Shown one piece after another: positions 54,339-63,713 of a stretch of DNA of 64,000 bases; position 1 is the first letter of the stretch, and every line of letters starts with the position of its first letter. The notes under the pieces were generated by a model. That model was not told where the DNA came from. It did no database searches and saw only the letters and a program-made list of their open reading frames with translations. Both the position numbers and the translations under genes were made by a program. Source of the DNA: TH5896 sp049578985 (GTDB lineage: Archaea; Thermoproteota; Nitrososphaeria; Nitrososphaerales; Nitrososphaeraceae); assembly GCA_049578985.1 (NCBI GenBank), contig JBAUMZ010000070.1, forward strand, positions 1 through 64,000, in the 5' to 3' direction.

Positions 54339-55259
54339 TTAGATTTCAGCCTTCGCTGCAAAGCCTCTTCTTTGCGCTAATAGTCTTAATGCCACACTAA
54401 GTACCAGTACCAACATGATAAGAAAAAGTGCCGCACCCCAAGCTTGCGTCTGAGCACTTTCATAAGGTTGAGAAGAGAGGCGCCATATTCTTAGAGGCAA
54501 GGCGTCTACTGGCGAGCTGAAGCCCGTAAAGAATAAGCTAGTGCCTAGAATTGTCATGATGAGTGGTGCTGTTTCCCCAGCAATCCTAGCTATTGAAAGC
54601 ACAACTCCGGTCAGAATCCCACTAATTGCAGACTTGAAAGTTATGAATAGAGTGATCTTCCACTTTGGAATGCCCAGCGCATGACCTGCCTCACGAATCG
54701 AGTTGGGGATGATCTTAATGGTCTCTTCAGTAACACGGGAAACGATCGGAATCATGATAAGTGATAGTGAAAAAGCTCCAGCCCATGCAGAAAACGAACC
54801 AAGGGTGAGGACAATTAGAATATAACCTACTATCCCCATAACCACCGAAGGTAAACCCGTCATCACTTCATTGAAAAATCGTACCCCATTGGGAAAAGCA
54901 CCACCTCCAGCGAACTCTGATAAATAGATACCAGTAAGTATTCCGATCGGTGCTCCGATCATCGTTGCCAAACCCACCACAATCAAAGTTCCCTGAATCG
55001 CAGGACCTATACCACCACCGGCTCGACCAATAACGGATGGTCTTTCTGTCAAGAAATCCCAATTGATTGCTGCGATTCCGTTCTTTACGACCTCAATCAA
55101 GATGCTAGTCAATGGAATAACTGCCAGAATAACACATGCGATTGCAAATATGCTTACTATCTTATCGATGACCTTTGCCTTTCTTGCGTTTTTGACCATC
55201 ACCTTCTGCACTTCTTTTCTATGGAATCGCTCAGGATGCTTGTCTGTATTTCCAGCCAC
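54339..55259 (-). CDS. pstA: Phosphate ABC transporter permease
   Basis: This 306-residue PstA permease has six membrane helices and the conserved segment AGHALGIPKWKITLFITFKSAISGILTGVVL that contacts PstB. The GTG start shares one base with the pstC stop (TAG/GTG), a coupled overlap. Together with PstC it forms the phosphate channel. Transcribed pstC-pstA, then a 176-bp gap to pstB. Confidence 0.95.
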   Translation of the reverse strand: MAGNTDKHPERFHRKEVQKVMVKNARKAKVIDKIVSIFAIACVILAVIPLTSILIEVVKNGIAAINWDFLTERPSVIGRAGGGIGPAIQGTLIVVGLATMIGAPIGILTGIYLSEFAGGGAFPNGVRFFNEVMTGLPSVVMGIVGYILIVLTLGSFSAWAGAFSLSLIMIPIVSRVTEETIKIIPNSIREAGHALGIPKWKITLFITFKSAISGILTGVVLSIARIAGETAPLIMTILGTSLFFTGFSSPVDALPLRIWRLSSQPYESAQTQAWGAALFLIMLVLVLSVALRLLAQRRGFAAKAEI

Positions 55260-56230
55260 TATTCTCTCCCTCCTGGGACGGCTTTGACCATCCTCGAAAC
55301 CATCAACCTTGCGCCAATATTTATTACCATGGACAGTAACAACAGAATAGCTCCCAGACCAATTAGCGCTGAAAGATGCAGATCTGACGCTGCTTCGTTG
55401 AATTCGTTTGCAATAAGACTTGCTAGTGATTGTCCTTGTGAAAACATGGTGGTCGGAATTGCAGCCGGACCTATTGCATTTCCTATTATCATCATGACAA
55501 GAATAGTTTCACCAATTGCGCGTCCCAATCCTAAGAATGAAGCACCTAGGATGCCTGATTTAGCATAGGGAAAAATCGCAGTCTTCAGGGTTCCCCACCT
55601 TGTTGCACCAAGGCTATATGCGGCCTCGCGCTGAGAGTTAGGGACAACACGAAGTATTTCCCTCGTTATTGAAGAGATTATTGGAATGATCATAATGGAG
55701 AGCACTATTCCTGCGGTAAAGATATCCAGCCCGAATGGTGTTTTGTCAAAAAATGGGATCCAATTCAAATGCTCGTATAGAGGACGTTCAATCAGATCTC
55801 TTATCCAGAACCGAAATACAAACAACGCCCAGAGCCCATATATTATGCTTGGGACAGCAGCGAGTAATTCAACGACGAAGGATAGTGGAGTAGTAATGCG
55901 ATGAGGAGCCATCTCTGTAACAAAGATGGCTATCCCGAGACTAATTGGCACACCAATAGCCATCGCAATGGTAGAACTGAGCAACGTACCAATGATATAG
56001 GGCAATGCTCCAAACGACTCACGCCCGTATACAGCGTTCCAATCGGTGCCTACGATAAATTGGAAGCCTTCGTGGGAAAATATTGGAAGGGCTCCTTCGC
56101 CTACTGCGAATGCGACGAGGATCAACATAAGCGCACTGTAACCCGCAGCAGCGATAACTGTCCCACGAAATATCTTGTCGCCTCGTCTTTTTCCTTTAAG
56201 AAAGGTTGAAGCTAGGCTTTTCTTAGTCAG
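55259..56230 (-). CDS. pstC: Phosphate ABC transporter permease
   Basis: This is a PstC permease with EAA-type loop (AAYSLGATRWGTLKTAIFPYAKSG) and six helices. The first in-frame ATG, 56128, lies inside the first membrane helix. Sequence conserved in the family (GDKIFRGTVIAAAGYSAL) is encoded upstream with no ATG, GTG or TTG before a stop at 56249. A TATA box (GTATAATAA, 56249-56257) predicts transcription starting at the CTG at 56230, so I start there (323 residues). A start at ATG 56128 (289 residues) would lose half the helix. The phosphate-binding PstS gene is not next to it. Confidence 0.88.
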   Translation of the reverse strand: MTKKSLASTFLKGKRRGDKIFRGTVIAAAGYSALMLILVAFAVGEGALPIFSHEGFQFIVGTDWNAVYGRESFGALPYIIGTLLSSTIAMAIGVPISLGIAIFVTEMAPHRITTPLSFVVELLAAVPSIIYGLWALFVFRFWIRDLIERPLYEHLNWIPFFDKTPFGLDIFTAGIVLSIMIIPIISSITREILRVVPNSQREAAYSLGATRWGTLKTAIFPYAKSGILGASFLGLGRAIGETILVMMIIGNAIGPAAIPTTMFSQGQSLASLIANEFNEAASDLHLSALIGLGAILLLLSMVINIGARLMVSRMVKAVPGGRE

Positions 56231-56490
56231 TACGTTTGATTCCAGAGATTATTATACCCCTTCTCTTAATTTGAGATAATGCGGTGATATTTCACAGTAT
56301 CCTACAACGAATACCTAGATCGAAATCGCCCTATATGATCTATATTGTTCCTTTTCATATATGTGGATGCACATCAATTTCCTGGAATTTCCATGATAGA
56401 AGGTTTGTCACGTGCACGGCCGTCAGTCTCGAAAATAGATTTCTGGAGGAAAATCATATAGCCCATTTAATCTGAAGACATGATTACAAA

Positions 56491-57621
56491 TTGAAATCTA
56501 CGTATTGGAACAGACTTCGAGAAGACTTCCCAGTTACCAAGAAGTATTCATATTTGGCAAATGCGGCAATCTCTCCAATCCCAACTCAAGTTGAAACCGC
56601 AGTATCAGAATTCTATAAAGAGAGCATGTTCAATGGTGGAAATCATTGGCAGAAATGGATTGATTGTATTGAAGAAGCTCGTAGAATGTACGCTGCCTTT
56701 ATTGGGGCTCATTCCGAAGAGATCGCGTTCACACATTCAACAAGCGAGGGAATGAATATTATAGCTCACTTGCTTGCCCACCGTGGCCATGCAATATCAA
56801 ATGATTTGGAGTTTCCATCTTCAAATCTACCATGGATCAACAAGAGAGCAGATATGACAATAGTTCAATCTCGAAATGGGACGGTACCTATTGAGCTTAT
56901 TCGGAAGGCAATAGGAAGAAAAACTCGAACGATCATCACCAGTCATGTTCAGTATTCGACAGGATTCAAGCAAGACTTGGAAACACTAAGTGAGATCTGT
57001 AATGAGAAGAACCTCTATCTAGTGGTCAATGCAACCCAGTCGATCGGAGCATTGAGATTCGATGTTGGTAAATTTGGGGTTGATTTTACAGTAGGCAATG
57101 GTCACAAATGGTTGCTTTCTTCCTTTGGAATAGGAACGCTATACATTCAGAGTAAATTACTCGAAGAGGAATCAGAACTGAATCCCCCATTCTTCAGTCA
57201 ATTTGGACAAGAGGATAAAGAGCATTTTGATAACATGAAAATCAGGATGTCCAAGAACGCTTCTAAATTTGAGCTCAGTACGCCACATTTCCCAAATATA
57301 ATTGCATTAAAGGCGGCTGTTAGATACATCTCTAAAATTAGCATTCTTAGGATCGAAGAGAGAATTCACTATCTTACTCAATACCTAATCGACAGGCTTG
57401 CTGAATTAAAAATTCAGATCCTTTCTCCTCTTGCAAACTTACATAGATCTGCCATTATTGTATTCAAGAGTAGATCACCTGAACAATTGGTCGGATATCT
57501 AGGAAAAAGGCGAATAATAGTGTCTGCGCGTGGTGGAGGGATTAGGGTATCACCTCACTTCTACAATGACGAAGGCGATATTGATAGACTGATTTTAGCG
57601 TTGAAGACCTATCACGCATAG
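56491..57621 (+). CDS. Class V aminotransferase / cysteine desulfurase-like PLP enzyme
   Basis: This 376-residue fold-type I PLP enzyme has the Schiff-base lysine in VGNGHKWLLSSFG, HSTSEGMN phosphate site, and ATQSIGAL Asp-replacement region. It resembles SufS/isopenicillin-N epimerase-like enzymes. There is no cysteine of the SufS loop in a clear position, so desulfurase activity is doubtful. TTG start 56491; the ATG at 56480 is out of frame. No suf or thi genes adjoin; it is divergent from pstC. Confidence 0.82.
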   Translation: MKSTYWNRLREDFPVTKKYSYLANAAISPIPTQVETAVSEFYKESMFNGGNHWQKWIDCIEEARRMYAAFIGAHSEEIAFTHSTSEGMNIIAHLLAHRGHAISNDLEFPSSNLPWINKRADMTIVQSRNGTVPIELIRKAIGRKTRTIITSHVQYSTGFKQDLETLSEICNEKNLYLVVNATQSIGALRFDVGKFGVDFTVGNGHKWLLSSFGIGTLYIQSKLLEEESELNPPFFSQFGQEDKEHFDNMKIRMSKNASKFELSTPHFPNIIALKAAVRYISKISILRIEERIHYLTQYLIDRLAELKIQILSPLANLHRSAIIVFKSRSPEQLVGYLGKRRIIVSARGGGIRVSPHFYNDEGDIDRLILALKTYHA

Positions 57622-57807
57622 ATAGGCAAAAAAATCAGTATCTGCTTGTTTAGTCACATGTACTACAGTCAGCATGGCTTGAATGCTGTCAACAAGTCAG
57701 ATAAAAACTAGCACGGACCAATGATTGACTAAGAATAAGGAGACTTCGTAACCATTTCTACGATAAAGCAAATTTAATAATGATAAATGGAAAGATAATC
57801 AAGTAAA

Positions 57808-58560
57808 TTGCGAATTGGTTCATATGAAATTCCTGAGATCAGGTTTAATTCAGGGGCCTTCAACGACGTCAAGAAAATATATGATAATGTCAAAAGTGTA
57901 GATCGACAGATTCATGCAAATGATCTTGCTCTTTTGCTAGGATACAAAACACCAACAAGCGGAGGTTTTTACAGGAGAATAAATAGTCTAATTAGCTATG
58001 GGCTACTTGAGGGAAGAGGAAAATTTAGAGTCACGAAGAACGGCGAAGACATTCTATATCCACGTGACGAAGACCATCGAAAACAATTGCTTCGCGAGTC
58101 GGTACTAAGGGTATCCCTATGGCACGAATTCTACAAGAAATTTAAGAGAGAGCTTCCCGAGAACCTTTGGCTTGAGATTAAGGATTTAACAGGAGTTTCC
58201 TCCGCGGAAGCGCAAAGTGTTGAAAAAGAGGTGAGGAAATGGTACCTCAATGATACAGAACAAATCGCAGGAGAGAATTCATTGCCAAGCCTATCCGAAC
58301 GCAGCGCAGGTTTAGACAGTGACATTACCGAAAACATACATAGCAATCTAAATTACCAAAGTATTCCTACAATAGGATCCGTTGAAATCGAGGAAATCCC
58401 TTTTGCAGGAAAGTACGCTATTAAGAAACCCGCGAACGAAGACATACATAAATCTTGGGAAAAATTGAAGAGATATATGGATATATATCTTGAAGATTTT
58501 ACGGAGGAATCATCGAATGAAACTGTTGATAGTGAGAACTCAGGAACCAATCTAGAGTAG
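57808..58560 (+). CDS. Winged-helix-like protein with acidic C-terminus (hypothetical)
   Basis: This 250-residue protein has an N-terminal helix-turn-helix/wing-like half (residues 30-85, VDRQIHANDLALLLGYKTPTSGGFYRRINSL then a wing KFRVTKNG). A helical middle follows, then a long low-complexity, acidic C-terminus (about residues 150-250). It could be a regulator or a structural chromosomal protein. TTG start. A member of no family I can name. Confidence 0.55.
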   Translation: MRIGSYEIPEIRFNSGAFNDVKKIYDNVKSVDRQIHANDLALLLGYKTPTSGGFYRRINSLISYGLLEGRGKFRVTKNGEDILYPRDEDHRKQLLRESVLRVSLWHEFYKKFKRELPENLWLEIKDLTGVSSAEAQSVEKEVRKWYLNDTEQIAGENSLPSLSERSAGLDSDITENIHSNLNYQSIPTIGSVEIEEIPFAGKYAIKKPANEDIHKSWEKLKRYMDIYLEDFTEESSNETVDSENSGTNLE

Positions 58561-58801
58561 AAAGTCGCTTCTTTTATCTCTCCAAGAAGGACCTACAGCT
58601 TAAAGGAGTGGTTTTGAGTTACTTAACGGTTAGAATTATATGGGCCAGGTATTCCTACCATACAATTCTTAAAAGATATTGTGGCATTATGAACTAAGTC
58701 AGATTTAACGTTAGATAGATGCCATTAAGGGCATACCGTGAGCAGACGCTCCGGAATAAAAAACCTGATAGGTTAGTGAAAGCTCTATCCGGGCTTTCGA
58801 A

Positions 58802-59722
58802 TCATATGATGTTGCTGGCTGTCTGCATCCAAAGAACAACCCAAGTATTCTGTAGAGCTCTGATTGGCTGATATGAAACGAACATTTTCATCCCGTTGAC
58901 TATTTCAACAATGGAGCCAGATTGTCCAATCATAGCATTTTTGAAACTCTTTAGATTAGAAAACGACTCACTTGTAGTGAGTAAATCCTTATCCGAGTCA
59001 GCAATTTTGGTGCCATTATTATCTACGTATATCACTCGTTCATTGTGAGTCAGATTAAGTGATTGCAATCCTTCCTGAAAGAGGTCAAAGTCTATAGCTC
59101 CTGTCCAAACACCGACTAATGAATCATTATTGGGAAAATAGAGTGGAATTGCTATTTCTGCCTGAGGTAGTCCTGAAGCTGCGGATATTATCACGTCACC
59201 TAAGTATGCCATGCCTGTATTAACAGCACCTTGAAAATATCCTCTAAATCCAAAGTTGGAGTTTGTCAAATTCTCTTGTGCCTTGTATGGTTCCTCCATA
59301 TACATATCACCGTTGGGCATGAGAAAGAAAATTACCTCAAAGACGTCAAAATTTGATAAAATATTTTTAGCTAGTCTTCTTTTTTCTATATCATCATTTT
59401 CGGGTATCCCATTAATAGAACTAGTTGTATTAAGTAAGGTTGCATTTGGAGTACTTTTTACTACGTCTAGATTACCAGTAATCTCTAAAATTGCAGCAGC
59501 ATCTTTAAGTCTCCCTTCTATCCCGTCAGCCAATATCTTCACTTTTAGATCACCGTTGTAAGTTTTATTTTGTCCAACATTATTTTCAATGTAATTCTGA
59601 CCGACCTCGGTGTATGCAAAGATAATATCCCGTGGAGTAAAGCTGTACACGAGCAATACAAATAATGTGAGAGTTACGCTTACCAGACGCAGGACGCCGT
59701 ACCTGTTCAAGTTTATCCTCAT
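58802..59722 (-). CDS. Exported Cache-domain sensor protein without output domain
   Basis: This 306-residue protein has an N-terminal membrane helix (about residues 12-33) followed by a dCache-like extracellular domain: the long first helix, then strands around FFLMPNGDMYMEEPYK, FRGYFQGAV, SAASGLPQAEIAIPLYFPNN and GVWTGAIDFDLF. There is no second membrane helix and no kinase, HAMP or chemotaxis domain. It is thus a ligand-binding surface protein that may signal through a partner. Ligand unknown. Confidence 0.72.
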   Translation of the reverse strand: MRINLNRYGVLRLVSVTLTLFVLLVYSFTPRDIIFAYTEVGQNYIENNVGQNKTYNGDLKVKILADGIEGRLKDAAAILEITGNLDVVKSTPNATLLNTTSSINGIPENDDIEKRRLAKNILSNFDVFEVIFFLMPNGDMYMEEPYKAQENLTNSNFGFRGYFQGAVNTGMAYLGDVIISAASGLPQAEIAIPLYFPNNDSLVGVWTGAIDFDLFQEGLQSLNLTHNERVIYVDNNGTKIADSDKDLLTTSESFSNLKSFKNAMIGQSGSIVEIVNGMKMFVSYQPIRALQNTWVVLWMQTASNII

Positions 59723-59816
59723 CTATCAAATCCTTGTTGGCCTAATAATAGTGTGTGGCCTTAGTACTGATGGACTCAAGCAAAGGCGTCCAATCAAAGA
59801 TACCGAGGCAACGCAC

Positions 59817-60038
59817 TCATAATATATTAGGGCGAAAGGAGGCCAGTTTTTTCTGATTTGCAAGTAGTAATTTAGTCTGTTTGAACAGACATGGTTTTAT
59901 CATCTTTGCGTCACTTGTTTTGATCCTGCAAGCAGTGAAATGCCAGGCTATTTCCAGTGATAGATATGTCAATATGAATCCAATTCCTAGATACGCTAGA
60001 CCTACAATAGGCTCTATTAATGCCACCACAATAACCAA
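59817..60038 (-). CDS. Small membrane protein (73 aa)
   Basis: This 73-residue protein has one long hydrophobic segment (about residues 3-28, IEPIVGLAYLGIGFILTYLSL) and a basic C-terminal half (CRIKTSDAKMIKPCLFKQTK). Single-pass, cytoplasmic tail. TTG start. It lies upstream of the Cache gene on the same strand, 95 bp away, and might be co-transcribed. Confidence 0.4.
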   Translation of the reverse strand: MVIVVALIEPIVGLAYLGIGFILTYLSLEIAWHFTACRIKTSDAKMIKPCLFKQTKLLLANQKKLASFRPNIL

Positions 60039-60311
60039 ATATAGAATGTGATTAATTAGACAGCCTATAGACTAAATATTATTTGTAATATTGGAACCTG
60101 AAATATGTGGCAGCATTATTACTAACTTGTATATGGCTCTGTATTCAATAGCCAGACCATACTTCTAATAACGATATGATACAAGAAGAGTTAAGCAACT
60201 TCTTGTCATAATAAACGTGAAAATCGAATCACCGTATCTGACAAACAGGTGTGCTGTCATAGAAGAAGCGACTAGACTTTCCGTGATTGAAGCGGAGGTG
60301 ATTCGAATTAA

Positions 60312-60815
60312 GTGACATTATCCATAAAATCTTCACATGATGAGAAAAGATTAGTAACTAAAGAGTTTTACCACAAATTAAGTACCATCGCAGTAATTTC
60401 GATAATTGTTGCTGGTTGTCTTGGGGTTGCTACGGCTGTCGTAATTTCCACAATGTATGAATCCACTATTTTCAATAGCCCACTACCATTACCTGAACAA
60501 GCAGCATCAACAATACCGGAAATACCAGCTATAGATCTTGGTAGGGTAAATGGCTTTGTAACAGGCTCAGATGGTCTACCAGTAGATGGAGCATCAGTAG
60601 TTGTTTACAAGCATATGGGACTAATAGACTCAGCAGAGAAAAACGCAGGTTACTCTACCTCTGTTATGACTGACTCTGACGGCTCTTATTCATTCAATAG
60701 CCTACCCTCAGGCGTATACAAATTCACGGTTACATATCCAGATGCCACTGTTCAAACAATAGATAACTATGCAGTGTGGCCCAGCTCAAGCTCTTCATAT
60801 GTCTTTAGAGAGTAA
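60312..60815 (+). CDS. Membrane-anchored carboxypeptidase-regulatory-like domain protein
   Basis: This 167-residue protein has one helix (about residues 26-48), a Pro-rich linker (PLPLPEQ) and a beta-sandwich of the carboxypeptidase-regulatory-like type: GRVNGFVTGSDGLPVDGASVVVYK, then SVMTDSDGSYSFNSLPSGVYKFTVTYP. Such extracellular domains are adhesive or structural. The start is GTG 60312. Function in the cell surface is likely. Confidence 0.68.
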   Translation: MTLSIKSSHDEKRLVTKEFYHKLSTIAVISIIVAGCLGVATAVVISTMYESTIFNSPLPLPEQAASTIPEIPAIDLGRVNGFVTGSDGLPVDGASVVVYKHMGLIDSAEKNAGYSTSVMTDSDGSYSFNSLPSGVYKFTVTYPDATVQTIDNYAVWPSSSSSYVFRE

Positions 60816-60982
60816 CTAAAAATAGATCCGCCCACCCATCTATTATTTTTTTAATATCACTTCTATTAATAGACCAGATATAGACTAAAAGACCCGATAT
60901 TCATCAATCTTAGTGTAATTGGAATCTATCCCACCTTGTCTGATTTTGATTTGCCACGTCCATGGATAGCTAGTTGTTTATC

Positions 60983-61249
60983 CTATTCTATTAGTTGGTG
61001 CTTTTTACTATCGATAATATTCTGATATTGCGTTATGGTTTGACCAAGATCGAATAATTGAACATTCAATTCTTTTCTCTTAATCTCAAGATCTAGGACA
61101 TCATTTGCAAGTCTATAGTACTTGTTCTCTAAAGATGGTATATCATGAGCAGCATGTTTTATTATCGTTTGAATATCTTTCGGGTTAATCAATTTGCTCA
61201 ATCCAGCCGCCCACATAGCTAGCAGGTGTCCTGCCATCTGCTCAAGCAA
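60983..61249 (-). pseudogene. Truncated coiled-coil protein, probable gene remnant
   Basis: This 88-residue frame ends in a predicted coiled coil (LENKYYRLANDVLDLEIKRKELNVQLFDLGQTI) following a short KDIQTIIKHAAHDIPS. It resembles the C-terminal region of longer thaumarchaeal proteins with a winged helix plus coiled coil, so I judge it a fragment. Stops abound up- and downstream. It adjoins another gene-poor stretch with no intact gene. Confidence 0.45.
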
Positions 61250-61839
61250 TGTGATTATGGTGTATCTGGTCTAGAAAAATTCGAATTTACTATATCCAGT
61301 GAATATCCAAATCCAAGCTCATTTCAGGAACTCAGAAATAAGCCATTCTTCTGAGTCCACCATGTTTGCGGCGGAAGTGCAACGTATATTCAAATACGCT
61401 GCAGACTGGAGACATGCATATACCAGTTAGGTTCGGTAATGGTTCCAGCCTCCGGAAGAGGCTATAGTACAGATGATTGCTTTCATTCCCCAATCTAGAT
61501 AAGCCACTATTTCAATGAAGCTCGGGCAGGGTCAGCCTTTTTAATGAGTTTTTGAATTTGTCTCTTATTCCAAGTCTAGGACCGATGCACTTTGAGCTCA
61601 AGTCGTCTATTAAACTAGTTCTATATTTGATTTGTCCTAGACCTACAAAAGTCCAGAACCTATTGATGCTGTAGCCAAGGACCTTATATCACTAAATCGC
61701 TCGCATAAATGATAAAATCCCATCAGATCGCTCAAGTTGCAATGCTGCTGTACTCTAACCGTATTAGTAATGTTCTGTCACTTTTAGAAAAGTACGAAAA
61801 ATTAAATTAACTATGTCAACATTCAACTAAAACTTCAGT
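61250..61839. other. 590-bp decayed-looking stretch
   Basis: Only short frames without starts occur, for example about 52 codons on the minus strand ending near 61512 (LKRLTLPELH). The sequence may be residual coding material. No terminal repeats or target-site duplication was found. Confidence 0.35.
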
Positions 61840-63024
61840 TCAAAATCCAGATAAAACAATCTTGCCAATAGTCTTACCAGATTCGAGCTGTCTGTGTGCC
61901 TTACGCAGATTTTCTGCATTTATTGGTGATAATACATCAGTTAAAGTGCTTTTTATTTTGTTATTATCAATAAAGTCGGCTACTGTATTGAGCAAGTGAT
62001 GTTGTGATATCATGTCCGGCGTTTGAAATAGCGATCTGGTAAACATGAGCTCCCAAACAAACGTAGCGCTTTTCTGCCGTAGTACTCCACCTAGGTCTAC
62101 GGGAGCTTTTGTTTCAACTATAGAGCATATCTTGCCCTGAGGGGCAACCAATTGCTTCATACTTTCAAAATGACCATCAGTTTCATTTAAACAGAGGATA
62201 TAGTCTACATAATCAATACCTATGACTTCCTTGATCTGAGATTTAAGATCTTTATGATGGTTTACGACGTAATCTGCACCCATTCTCTTACACCATTCAA
62301 CTGATTCAGCCCTAGATGCAGTAGTGATTACATTAATTCCTGTGAATGAAGAAGATGCTATTGAGGAGGACAGTGAGAAAGATTTTTGATTTACTAGATT
62401 TTTTGCAAGCTGAATTGCTATAGAACCAACGCCTCCTGCTCCACCAATAATAAGAATAGACGATTGATGATCATTTAGTCTATTATTATTAATATCTGGC
62501 GCAAGAGGTGGCATTCTCGGCTGTGAGATAGCTGCAGTTTTCCCTCTCACAACATCCGGGTACAAGGATAGTCTATCGTATAGCGCCTCCCATGCCGTTA
62601 TGGTTGTAAGCGGCATAGCAGCAGCCTCTTCAAAGCTTAGCGATTTTGGTTTTCTTCCAACAATACGTTCATCTACCAAATGAAATTCGCAGTTTGTTCC
62701 TAAAGGTCTAGAAATGCTGCCGGCATAATAAACGGCGTCCCCTTTCTCAAAGAGGTTGCAATCTGAACCAGCTTCTATTACCTGTCCGGCAGCATCCCAT
62801 CCTAATATACGCGGTGCATTTTTTTCATTTTGTTGTGTAATAGGTGATGGAGAAGGAATCAATCCTCTTCTGACCTTAGTATCGACAGGATTCACGGAGA
62901 TAGCCTTTATAGCAACCAGTAAATCATGTCCACTAGTAGGATGATTTGGCTGCGGGATGTCTAAATTAACTAGGGACTGAGGATCTCCTATTGGTAAGTA
63001 TCTGTATAGACCAACAGCTTTCAT
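61840..63024 (-). CDS. Zinc-independent quinone oxidoreductase-like MDR enzyme
   Basis: This 394-residue protein is of the medium-chain dehydrogenase superfamily, NADPH:quinone-reductase type. N-terminal GroES-like barrel (LVAIKAISVNPVDTKVRRG and LGWDAAGQVIEAG), then a Rossmann domain with IIGGAGGVGSIAIQLAKN; the catalytic zinc ligands of true alcohol dehydrogenases are absent. It should reduce quinones or enones with NADPH. There is an unusual Pro/Asn-rich insertion (about residues 165-185). ATG 63024; single gene. Confidence 0.85.
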   Translation of the reverse strand: MKAVGLYRYLPIGDPQSLVNLDIPQPNHPTSGHDLLVAIKAISVNPVDTKVRRGLIPSPSPITQQNEKNAPRILGWDAAGQVIEAGSDCNLFEKGDAVYYAGSISRPLGTNCEFHLVDERIVGRKPKSLSFEEAAAMPLTTITAWEALYDRLSLYPDVVRGKTAAISQPRMPPLAPDINNNRLNDHQSSILIIGGAGGVGSIAIQLAKNLVNQKSFSLSSSIASSSFTGINVITTASRAESVEWCKRMGADYVVNHHKDLKSQIKEVIGIDYVDYILCLNETDGHFESMKQLVAPQGKICSIVETKAPVDLGGVLRQKSATFVWELMFTRSLFQTPDMISQHHLLNTVADFIDNNKIKSTLTDVLSPINAENLRKAHRQLESGKTIGKIVLSGF

Positions 63025-63526
63025 TTCGTATATTGATAAAAAAGGCGAATACGTAATTATAAGTATAAGCCTGTACTTATCACCATAATCAACTGAATAA
63101 ATCTCTCCCTCTGGGAATTACTTCCACTCAAGAGCATAGGTCGCTTCATTAAAAAAATCTATTGCACCTGTTGAACTGATAAGACGTCCTGACAGTTTTT
63201 GATACTAGATCGATTTTTCAATTTTTTGACTTACTATGTGAAAGTTGCGAATAGAGATTTCTGGGATTGATCTGGTAACTTATTCATCGGCGAAGATTTT
63301 CTCACCATGGCTAGACCGATTTATATCCCCCTGCTTTTCTCCTTTACCAAGTTTTTCCGCTACCCTTTAGCAAGTGCTAAGACGGGGTTATCAGTACATG
63401 AAGTTGCTCCGCTTCAGGTAATATGAGTAAGTTTGGTGTCTCGACTTGCCCATCTAAGTTGATGGCATATCAAGACTCAGTTTCAGAGACTTATTCTAAT
63501 TTATGATTGCCCAATATAGGAAGTCA

Positions 63527-63638
63527 TTGAACGTTTTGAACGAATCCCTCAATGCAAATGTCTGGAGATCGTTCAAAATCGCTCTGTTCAATCACTATCG
63601 TTCAGGTGATTTGAGCGTAACATGCTATTGAACGATCT
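63527..63638. repeat. Cluster of six TTGAACG-type words including an 11-bp inverted repeat
   Basis: TTGAACG at 63527, 63536 and 63628, and CGTTCAA/TGTTCAA/CGTTCAG at 63570, 63585 and 63599, six copies in 110 bp. AGATCGTTCAA (63566-63576) and TTGAACGATCT (63628-63638) are perfect inverted repeats. Confidence 0.7.
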
Positions 63639-63683
63639 ACTAAACGCGTTAACATTAACAATTTTCCAACAGATATTGGAGTT

Positions 63684-63713
63684 TTGTAAACAACCTTCAT
63701 TAGCTGTTTACAA
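63684..63713. repeat. Inverted repeat TTGTAAACA / TGTTTACAA
   Basis: Perfect 9-bp arms at 63684-63692 and 63705-63713 with a 12-base spacer, just beyond the TTGAACG cluster. Confidence 0.7.
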
